Program-made: the position numbers and the translations under genes
Source of the DNA: Holophagales bacterium UBA5704
Lineage (GTDB): Bacteria; Acidobacteriota; Thermoanaerobaculia; Multivoradales; UBA5704
Reading direction: 5' to 3'
Length of the DNA stretch: 37,090 nucleotides
Assembly (NCBI GenBank): GCA_002420005.1
Contig: DIHE01000084.1
Span: 1-37,090 of the forward strand
Notes under the pieces: generated by a model
Databases searched by the model: none
Seen by the model: only the letters and a program-made list of their open reading frames with translations
Told to the model about the DNA's origin: nothing
Shown: in pieces, positions 11,238 through 16,818 of the stretch
How positions within the stretch are numbered: position 1 is the first letter of the stretch
Layout: the number at the start of each line of letters is the position of its first letter

Positions 11238-12554
11238 TCAGCGCGAAGAATTCATTGGCGAAATGACCGCGGGCTCGTGGCGCACCGAGGCGAGAAAAAG
11301 GCGGTCCCAGGCGGGCTCGACGGGGGAGACGGCGGCGAGCAGGGCGAGGCCGACGCCGGCCGAGCCTTCGAGGAGGCCGGGATCATCGCACCAGTCGAGA
11401 TCGTCGCCGAGGCCGGTCGACCAGGCGCGGAACCCGCCGAAGCCGAGGCCGGGGATGCGGTAGTCGAGCGTCTTGGCGTACCAGAGGCGCGCCGCGTCGG
11501 CGAGCACCTCCTCGCCGGTTGCGCTGTAGAGGCGGTGGAAGAGGTGGGCGACGCCGCCGGCGCCGTGGCACAGGCCGGCGTCCTGGATGCGCGACGTCTC
11601 GGTCGGGCGGGCGGCGGCGGCGCGGGCCACCTCCAACGCGAGCTTTTCCCAGGCCGGCTCTCCGGCGCCGCGGCCGGCCACGTGCAGGGCGGCGGCGACG
11701 CCGGGATCGCCGTAGCACCAGGCGAGGCGGCTGCCGCGCAGCTCGACATTCGGGACGTAGAAATGGGGAAAGGCGCAGCCCGCCTCCGCCGGCAGGCGGC
11801 GGGCGCCGTACCAGGCCATGGCGCGGTCGAGCAGGGGGCGGGCTCCGGCGATGCCCGCGCCGTGCGCCGCACCGAGGATGCCGAGAACGCCGGCCATGCC
11901 GTGTGAGGCGCCCAGGTTGTAGAGCCCGCCGGGCTGCTCGGCCCGCTGGTGCTCGGGCAGGGTCTCAGGGGGGCTGAACCACGTGGCGCCTTCCGGCTCC
12001 TCCAGGGCGCGTTCTCCCAGCCGGGCGACGACCTTGTCCAGGAGCGCGCGGGCGGTCGGGCGTGGCAGTCCTTCCAGGGCATAGATGCCGAGCCCCACGA
12101 GACCATTGATCAGGTCGTAGTCCGCCGGCCATCCGGAGTGCGCGAAGGCGGAGAGGAGAGCTTCATCCACCTCCCGGTTTTCGTCGGCCTCGCCTTCGAA
12201 GAGCCGGCCGCGCAGGTGGTCGCCCACCCAGGCGACGCCGGTGAAACCGGAGTAGAGGCTCTCCGACATGGGCGAGGCGGCGACGGCCTCGGCGGCCTGG
12301 TCGAGCCGTTCCAGGGCGAGGTCGGCGTAGCGTTCCTCCTGGGTGTGGAGGGCCAGATAGGCATAGAAAAGGGCCTGCCCGGCGGCGCCGGACGCGAGGC
12401 TGCCGCGCCAGGCGGCGGCATGGCTCTCTCCCACCAGGGGGTGCAGCCAGCCGGGCCGCACGGGAATGTCCTCGGCGATGGCGAGAACCGCCTCCATCGC
12501 ACGGTCGGCGAGCTCGCCGGTGAGCAGGGGGCGCCAGGGTGCGTGGGTCGTCAT
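11238..12554 (-). CDS. LanC-like lanthionine synthetase C family protein
   Basis: 438 aa. The alpha-toroid with LanC motifs is visible: GFTGVAWVGDHL, GASHGMAGVLGILG, the zinc ligand Cys280 in WCYGDPGVAAAL and the CysHis pair 329-330 in GLCHGAGGVAHLF. All expected zinc ligands and the active-site His are kept, so the fold should be able to activate thiols. No LanB/LanM dehydratase, precursor peptide or transporter is visible nearby, so it may be a stand-alone LanC-like protein. The start MTTHAPW lies at the edge of the conserved region; the open frame upstream runs into a repeat array and looks non-coding. There is no Shine-Dalgarno sequence, but a TACAAT stands exactly 8 nt before the ATG, which suggests a leaderless mRNA. 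The debranching enzyme gene follows 92 bp downstream. Confidence 0.85.
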   Translation of the reverse strand: MTTHAPWRPLLTGELADRAMEAVLAIAEDIPVRPGWLHPLVGESHAAAWRGSLASGAAGQALFYAYLALHTQEERYADLALERLDQAAEAVAASPMSESLYSGFTGVAWVGDHLRGRLFEGEADENREVDEALLSAFAHSGWPADYDLINGLVGLGIYALEGLPRPTARALLDKVVARLGERALEEPEGATWFSPPETLPEHQRAEQPGGLYNLGASHGMAGVLGILGAAHGAGIAGARPLLDRAMAWYGARRLPAEAGCAFPHFYVPNVELRGSRLAWCYGDPGVAAALHVAGRGAGEPAWEKLALEVARAAAARPTETSRIQDAGLCHGAGGVAHLFHRLYSATGEEVLADAARLWYAKTLDYRIPGLGFGGFRAWSTGLGDDLDWCDDPGLLEGSAGVGLALLAAVSPVEPAWDRLFLASVRHEPAVISPMNSSR

Positions 12555-12562
12555 GGGGGAGC

Positions 12563-12568
12563 ATTGTA
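12563..12568 (-). promoter_or_regulatory. -10 element TACAAT placed for a leaderless LanC mRNA
   Basis: TACAAT on the minus strand with 8 nt to the ATG. With the usual 6-8 nt from the -10 to the start of transcription, the transcript would begin at or next to the start codon. No ribosome binding site lies between them. Confidence 0.5.
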
Positions 12569-12678
12569 GGGGAAGGTGGAGGCGGCGGTGCGCTCTCCCG
12601 AGGTGTGGCCACCGTGAAGCTTGGCGCTGGGCAACTACGCCGGGGCGGAGCCGGTGTCCACCCGGAAGCTGCGAGCCC

Positions 12679-12920
12679 GCGCCATGGCGCAGGTCTCTCA
12701 CGCCGCCGCGCAGGTCACCTGCGCCGCGGCGCAGGCGACCGCTCCCGGCTGGCGTGGACCTGCGCCACGGCGTGGGTGGGTTGCGCCATGGCGTGGACGA
12801 CCTGCGCCGCGGCGCGAGAGACCCCTGCCGCGGCGTGGCTCTTGCGCGCCACGGCGCAGATGGCTGCTGCGGGGCAGCGTTGACCTGCGCCGCGGCGTGA
12901 AGGACCTGCGCCGCGGCGCG
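12679..12920. repeat. array of about twelve palindromes with a 21-bp period
   Basis: The consensus core is the perfect palindrome TGCGCCGCGGCGCA or a close variant (central GCCATGGC, GCCACGGC, GCCGCGGC). Core centres fall at 12684.5, 12705.5, 12726.5, a degenerate unit near 12747, then 12767.5, 12788.5, 12809.5, 12830.5, 12851.5, a degenerate unit near 12872, 12892.5 and 12913.5, so the spacing is 20-21 bp throughout. The units are joined by 7-10 bp such as GACC or AGGT. Because 21 is a multiple of 3, frames remain open on both strands and would encode heptads (DLRRGVK on plus, HAVAQV-like on minus). No recognised gene covers the array. The distance between cores equals two turns of B-DNA. 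Confidence 0.8.
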
Positions 12921-12977
12921 GAGGACGGCCAGCCTGGGCGCCGGCATGAGCACGGAGGCCGGATCGACCCCGGGCGC

Positions 12978-13082
12978 CTCTCTCGCGACCCTTCAGGCCG
13001 CGGTGAGGGGTCGCTTTCATTCCCCAGGGAATCGGCCTGTGGCCTCATCCCTGGGCTCCAATCTCCCGGCCCGTTGGGCCGG
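12978..13082 (+). repeat. 105-bp hairpin-rich dispersed repeat, copy A
   Basis: 93 of 105 positions match the inverted copy at 34794-34898. It contains three inverted repeats: one near 12985-13003 (one stem mismatch in this copy), CCCAGGGA/TCCCTGGG with an inner GGCC/GGCC (13023-13055), and CCGGCCC-GTT-GGGCCGG (13066-13082). Relative to copy B, both loop triplets of the last two hairpins differ while their stems are identical. It has no coding potential I trust. Confidence 0.8.
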
Positions 13083-13113
13083 CAGGCCGCTCTGTCTCCG
13101 TCCGAGACCGAGG

Positions 13114-13551
13114 TTACCCCACCACCCCCTCCAGCCAACTGACCTCCCGCGCCCGCCGCCCATACCCTGTCGCCTCCACGAGCTCCCGTGCCCGCGCCAC
13201 ATGCCCTCGCGCCGCCGCGAGATCACCCTGGTCCCGGCACAGCCGCGCCCACTCCAGGTGCGCGTCGCACTCATGGAGCCGCATCGGCCCGCGCTCGGCG
13301 ATCTCCATGGCTTCGGTGAGGTCGGCTGCAGCTCCCGCGAAGTTGCCGTCAACCCGCCGGAAGGCGGCACGATCCAGGAGGCCGCGCGCGACGAACTCCT
13401 CGGCCCTGGCCTGCCGCAGGCGATCCACAGCTCCGTCCAGGCGCTCGGCAGCTTGGGCAAGCCCGGCCCTGCGGGCTTCTCCTGGGGCCAGCGGCTCAGG
13501 GGCCGTCAAGGCTAGGCCGAGGTGCGCACGGCCTGGAGCCGGGCCATCCAC
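13114..13551 (-). pseudogene. TPR C-terminal fragment of a large signalling or NACHT-type protein
   Basis: 145 codons open, with only a GTG at the beginning. The second half has two TPR-like helix pairs (RAAFRRVDGNFAGAAADLTE, CDAHLEWARLCRDQGDLAAA, then ARELVEATGYGRR). This pattern is typical of the C-terminal end of long TPR-carrying ATPases or STAND/CHAT-type proteins. Nothing of the N-terminal domains is found upstream; instead the frame begins within a few bases of the stop of a DUF433 remnant. It ends with TAA at 13114-13116. It is most likely a stranded 3' end, although a short expressed protein cannot be excluded. Confidence 0.55.
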
Positions 13552-13773
13552 TCAAGCCGCTTCGTTGGCCTGGATCTGCCGCTCGATCTCTTCGGGATGG
13601 GAACGATGGTAGGCCCAGGCGTTGGCCAGATCTTCGGCGCGCAAGGTAGGGTAGGCGAGAAGCAGATCGGCCTCACTGGTGTTCAATCGGCGGGCCTGGA
13701 CGAGCACCCAGACCGGAATCCGGGTACGGACGATGCAGGCCTCACCGCCGCAGACGCCGGGCTGGCTCTCGAT
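13552..13773 (-). pseudogene. DUF433 antitoxin-type protein lacking a start codon
   Basis: The minus strand reads IESQPGVCGG, then TRIPVWVLVQARRLNTSEAD, YPTLRAEDLANAWAYHRSHP and a terminal ERQIQANEAA before TGA (13552-13554). This is an almost complete DUF433 protein, a family of small helix-turn-helix antitoxins usually paired with a DUF5615 PIN-like toxin. Upstream of the Ile codon the frame meets TAA at 13807-13809 with no ATG, GTG or TTG between, so the first few residues are missing. No DUF5615 gene follows; the TPR fragment is there instead. Its 5' end abuts head to head with the start-less DUF4258 frame on the other strand. Confidence 0.6.
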
Positions 13774-13784
13774 GCCGGGAAACG

Positions 13785-14063
13785 CTTCGCTTCTACATAG
13801 ACCCTGTTACCGGTGAGCCGCACATCTACAGGCATGATGTCCGGGAGGAAGAAGTTGAAGAGGTTCTCCGGTATCCGGGAGACGATTTCCCCGGCCGCAA
13901 CAATTCTCGGATCGCCCTCGGCCAGACCGAGGCGGGGCGCCACCTTCAGGTTGTCTACGTCCCTGACCCGGAAGGGTACGCTGTTTTCGTGGTGACGGCG
14001 TATGATCTGAAGGGGAAAGCCTTGATGGCTTTCCGGCGCCGGAAGAGGCGGAAGAGACCATGA
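13785..14063 (+). pseudogene. DUF4258 toxin-like protein, start codon not recognisable
   Basis: The plus strand reads LRFYIDPVTGEPHIYRHDV, then REEEVEEVLRYPGDD, SRIALGQTEAGRHLQVVYVP, FVVTAYDLKGKALMAFRRRK and stops with TGA at 14061-14063. This is the full DUF4258 fold (RelE/BrnT-like) found in toxin-antitoxin pairs. Family members usually begin MRFY or similar; here the codon in that place is CTT, preceded by ACG, with no ATG, GTG or TTG in frame upstream or near the beginning. It may be inactive or use a rare start. Its stop overlaps the start of the small gene at 14060 by 4 bp, keeping the operon order expected of such a module. Confidence 0.6.
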
Positions 14064-14281
14064 CCATGAAAAGAACAAGCCAGCTCCCCACGGGTTGGGA
14101 TGAGAAGAGGGTGCGGGACGTTCTGGAGTACTACGAGAGCCAGACCGAGGACGAGGCGGTCGCGGAGCACGAGGCTGCTCTGTCTCCGGCCAGGCACACG
14201 GTGATGGAGGTGCCGGTCGATCTGGTCCCCGTCTTCCGGCAGCTCATTGCCGCGCATCTGCAGAAGCGCTTCGCCCGCTGA
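14060..14281 (+). CDS. small antitoxin-like protein partnered with DUF4258
   Basis: 73 aa. It begins with a Lys-rich stretch (MTMKRTSQLPTGWDEKRVRD), continues with an acidic helix (VLEYYESQTEDEAVAEHEAA) and ends with VMEVPVDLVPVFRQLIAAHL. This layout recurs in proteins encoded directly after DUF4258 genes, and they are presumed antitoxins. The ATG overlaps the DUF4258 stop by 4 bp. I see no defined DNA-binding motif. If the DUF4258 gene is dead, this one may be a leftover or may still act in trans. Confidence 0.6.
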   Translation: MTMKRTSQLPTGWDEKRVRDVLEYYESQTEDEAVAEHEAALSPARHTVMEVPVDLVPVFRQLIAAHLQKRFAR

Positions 14282-14381
14282 CCCCGATCAGCCGCGCCAG
14301 CCCCCGTCCTCTCCATCAGACAAGCGATGTCTGCCCCCGTGAGGGCAAGCCGCCGGAGGTTTCGTTGGAGGCGGGTGGGAA

Positions 14382-14390
14382 TGGTACCTT
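14382..14390 (+). promoter_or_regulatory. extended -10 element TGGTACCTT, 7 nt before the NRPS start
   Basis: TGG plus TACCTT ends 7 nt before the ATG at 14398, and no Shine-Dalgarno sequence is present. This is the same leaderless geometry as for the LanC-like and NFACT-R genes. Confidence 0.4.
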
Positions 14391-14397
14391 GCACGCC

Positions 14398-16788
14398 ATG
14401 AAGGATCTGTCCGGCCGGATCGCGGCCCTGACGCCCGAACAGAGGGCGATGTTCGAGGCTCTGCGCAAGAGCAGCCAACCGAAGAAGGCGGCCCCCCTCG
14501 GGCCGCCGCCGGGGGCGATTCCCCGCCGGGCGGAGGGGGGGCCGGCTCCGTTGTCGTTCGACCAGGAACGGCTGTGGTTTCTCCATCAGCTCGATCCGGG
14601 GGAGACCGCCTACAACATCACCACGGTGACCCGCCTGCGCGGTGCGCTCGACGTGGCCTGTCTGGCCGCGGCGCTCCAGGAGATCGTGCGGCGCCATGAG
14701 GCGTGGCGGACGGTGCTGCCGGCGGTCGACGGCCGGCCGGTGCAGGTGGTGCTCCCGCGGCTCGACGTGCCGCTGCCGGTGATCGATCTCGCGGCGGTGG
14801 CGGACGCGGGGAGCCGGGCGCTCGCCCTGGCCCGGCAGGAGGCGCGGCGGCCGTTCGACTTCGAGCGCGGGCCGCTGGTGCGGGCGCGGCTGTTCCGGGT
14901 CGCCCCCGAGGAGCACCTGTGCGTCCTGGTCGTGCACCACATCGTCACCGACTGGGTGTCGTTCCAGCTCGCCTGGCACGAGCTCGCCGCGCTCTATCTG
15001 GCGTTTCAGGAGCGCAAGCCGTCGCCGCTGCCGCCGCCGCCCATCCAGTACGCGGATTTCGCCGTCTGGCAACGGTCATGGATGGACGGCGAGGCGCTGC
15101 AACGCTACCTGGATTTCTGGCTGCAGGAGATCGCCGGGGCGCCGCAGGCGCTGGAGCTGCCGACGGATCGGCCGCGCCCGGCGTTTCTGTCGATGCGCGG
15201 CGGCATGGCCCGGTTGCGGGTGGCGGCGGCGGACGTGGAGGCGTTGCGGGCGGTGGGCCGCAAGGAGGGGGCGACGACGTTCATGGCGCTCCTCGCGATC
15301 TGGGGGGCGCTGCTCGAACGGCTGACCGGCGCCGGCAAGGTCCTGATCAGCTCGCCGAATGCGAACCGCGGACGGACGGAGACGCAGGGGCTGCTCGGCT
15401 TCCTGCTCACCCAGCTCGTCTTCGCCACGGACGTGACGGGCGATCCGACGTTCCGCGAGCTTCTGGTGCGCGCCCGCGGCACGGCGCTGCGCGCCTTCTC
15501 GCACCAGGACCTGCCGTTCGGCAAGCTCGTCGAGGCGGTGCGGCCGGAGCGCGATCCGAGCCGGGCGCCGTTGGTGCAGGTGAATCTGCTGGTGCTCGAC
15601 ACCGACACCACGTCGTTCGAAATGCCCGGGCTGACGCTGGAGAACGTGCGCCTGGAGGAGGACGTCGCGCGGTTCGATCTCGGCCTCGCCGTGCTCGAAA
15701 GCGCCGAGGGGTTCGGCGGCTTCCTCGAATTCAACCGCGATCTCTTCGACCGCACGACGGCCGAGCGGCTCGCCGCGGCGTTTGCGCGGGTCGTCCTGCA
15801 GGTGGGGCGCGATGCGGAGGTGCGGGTGAGCGCGCTCGATCTGCTCGGCGAGGCGGCGCGCCAGCAGGTGCTCTACGAGTGGAACGATACCGAGGTCGCG
15901 GAGCCCGCGGCGCCGGTGCACGAGCTGGTGGCGGCGGTGGCGGCGCGCACGCCGGGGGCGACGGCGCTCCTCACCGCGGACGGTGAGATGACCTACGGCG
16001 AGCTCGACCGCTTGGCGAGCCACCTCGCCGCCGGCCTGGTCGAGCGGGGGATCGGCCGCGGGGCGCGCGTGGGCCTCTGCCTCGAACGCACCGCGGATCT
16101 CGCCGTCGCCATGCTGGGAGTCTGGAAGGCCGGCGCCGCCTGGGTGCCGCTCGATCCCGCCTACCCGGCCGACCGCCTCGCCTTCATCCAGGAGGATGCG
16201 GGGCTGGCCTTGGTCTTGGGCGGTGGCGCCCCTCTCCCGGGTGGGGGGAGTGCGGGTGGGAGAGGGGACGGGGGTGAGGGTCTTTGGGCGGGGGAGCGCT
16301 CCCTACTCGCCCGTCTCCATGTCCGGCCGCCAGGGCGCGACCTGGACGCTCTTGAAGCGCTCGATCTGCACTTTGCCGGGGGGCAGGCCGCGGGGCTTGC
16401 TCACGTCCTCGGCGCGGCACATGTGCACCGCCACCCGGCCTCCCTTGCGCGCTTTCGAATAGCCGGCGGCGAGCGAGGCGGCGAAGCGCTCGGTCTCCTT
16501 CGGCAGGCGGTCGAGCCCGTCCGGATTGCGCACGATGACGTGCGAGCCCGACTCCCCGGCGGTGTGGAACCAGAAATCGCGCGGCTCGGCGAGGTGCAGC
16601 GAGACGACGTCGTTGTCCTCCGCCGTCCGCCCGACGAGCACGGTCAGCCCGTCGGGGGAGACGAAGCGGCGGGCGACCGAGCGGCCCTGCCACTGGCCGT
16701 TCTCGGGATCGGGGGGCGGAGGAGGTCCTTTTCGCGCCATGGCGGCGCAATGTATCAAGGTTCCCCGCACGTCCTCCATCTGCGCTAG
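14398..16788 (+). CDS. truncated nonribosomal peptide synthetase (condensation domain plus start of adenylation domain)
   Basis: The recognisable NRPS part runs to about 16206 (some 603 residues). A short helical N-terminus (LSGRIAALTPEQRAMFEALR) and PLSFDQERLWFLHQLDPG lead into a full condensation domain with the active-site motif HHIVTDW. The beginning of an adenylation domain follows (TYGELDRLASHLAAGLVERG, then GAAWVPLDPAYPADRLAF). Similarity then stops inside the A domain, before the ATP-binding core motifs. The frame stays open to 16788, but that part is low complexity followed by antisense of the NFACT-R gene, so it should not be read as protein function. No carrier protein, thioesterase or other module is nearby. 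This is probably an inactive remnant of a longer assembly line, although the condensation domain itself looks undamaged. Confidence 0.7.
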   Translation: MKDLSGRIAALTPEQRAMFEALRKSSQPKKAAPLGPPPGAIPRRAEGGPAPLSFDQERLWFLHQLDPGETAYNITTVTRLRGALDVACLAAALQEIVRRHEAWRTVLPAVDGRPVQVVLPRLDVPLPVIDLAAVADAGSRALALARQEARRPFDFERGPLVRARLFRVAPEEHLCVLVVHHIVTDWVSFQLAWHELAALYLAFQERKPSPLPPPPIQYADFAVWQRSWMDGEALQRYLDFWLQEIAGAPQALELPTDRPRPAFLSMRGGMARLRVAAADVEALRAVGRKEGATTFMALLAIWGALLERLTGAGKVLISSPNANRGRTETQGLLGFLLTQLVFATDVTGDPTFRELLVRARGTALRAFSHQDLPFGKLVEAVRPERDPSRAPLVQVNLLVLDTDTTSFEMPGLTLENVRLEEDVARFDLGLAVLESAEGFGGFLEFNRDLFDRTTAERLAAAFARVVLQVGRDAEVRVSALDLLGEAARQQVLYEWNDTEVAEPAAPVHELVAAVAARTPGATALLTADGEMTYGELDRLASHLAAGLVERGIGRGARVGLCLERTADLAVAMLGVWKAGAAWVPLDPAYPADRLAFIQEDAGLALVLGGGAPLPGGGSAGGRGDGGEGLWAGERSLLARLHVRPPGRDLDALEALDLHFAGGQAAGLAHVLGAAHVHRHPASLARFRIAGGERGGEALGLLRQAVEPVRIAHDDVRARLPGGVEPEIARLGEVQRDDVVVLRRPPDEHGQPVGGDEAAGDRAALPLAVLGIGGRRRSFSRHGGAMYQGSPHVLHLR
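16229..16281. repeat. REP-like palindromic repeat at the NRPS truncation point
   Basis: CCCCTCTCCC (16229-16238) and GGGAGAGGGG (16258-16267) form a 10-bp stem, followed by ACGGGGGTGAGGGTC. This type of CCCTCTCCC/GGGAGAGGG element with a CTCACCCC side arm is known as a dispersed intergenic palindrome in many high-GC genomes. It sits exactly where NRPS similarity ends and just before the stop of the convergent NFACT-R gene, where it could also act as a terminator. Confidence 0.6.
16303..16740 (-). CDS. free-standing NFACT-R (DUF814) RNA-binding domain protein
   Basis: 145 aa. The NFACT-R domain covers nearly the whole protein: VGRTAEDNDVVSLHLAEPRD, FWFHTAGESGSHVIVRN, the helix LPKETERFAASLAAGYSKAR, KGGRVAVHMCRAEDVSKPRG and a C-terminal QIERFKSVQV strand. 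In RqcH/NEMF this domain binds tRNA and the 50S subunit in ribosome quality control. Here the NFACT-N and HhH parts are absent, as in other known single-domain homologues whose role is unclear. The longer minus-strand frame upstream is antisense to the lipoprotein gene and is not part of it. The start MARKGPPP has no Shine-Dalgarno sequence but a TGATACATT 8 nt upstream, suggesting a leaderless mRNA. The gene is divergent from the lipoprotein gene. Confidence 0.82.
   Translation of the reverse strand: MARKGPPPPPDPENGQWQGRSVARRFVSPDGLTVLVGRTAEDNDVVSLHLAEPRDFWFHTAGESGSHVIVRNPDGLDRLPKETERFAASLAAGYSKARKGGRVAVHMCRAEDVSKPRGLPPGKVQIERFKSVQVAPWRPDMETGE
16749..16757 (-). promoter_or_regulatory. extended -10 element TGATACATT, 8 nt before the NFACT-R start
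   Basis: On the minus strand TGA plus TACATT is followed by exactly 8 nt and the ATG. No ribosome binding site is present, so transcription likely starts at the start codon. Confidence 0.45.
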
Positions 16789-16791
16789 ACT
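16786..16791 (+). promoter_or_regulatory. -10-like TAGACT in TGCGCTAGACT before the lipoprotein gene
   Basis: TAGACT lies 27 bp before the GTG start at 16819. The 12 bases CTGCGCTAGACT are identical to those before the TIR gene (34954-34965). Confidence 0.45.
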
Positions 16792-16818
16792 CTCCCGGTC
16801 CCATCCAAAGGAGCCTCT

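Noticed and set aside
9079..11463. Long plus-strand open frame of nearly 800 codons opposite the debranching enzyme
   Set aside because: It is Val/Gly/Ala low complexity caused by GC-rich third codon positions of the true gene, which has complete GH13 motifs.
12679..12920. CRISPR-like array
   Set aside because: The period is only 21 bp, there are no unique spacers of 30-40 bp, and no cas genes are in the window.
12555..12953. N-terminal extension of the LanC-like protein through the repeat array
   Set aside because: The frame is open only because of the 21-bp period and GC content. LanC homology begins at the ATG at 12554, which has its own promoter-like sequence.
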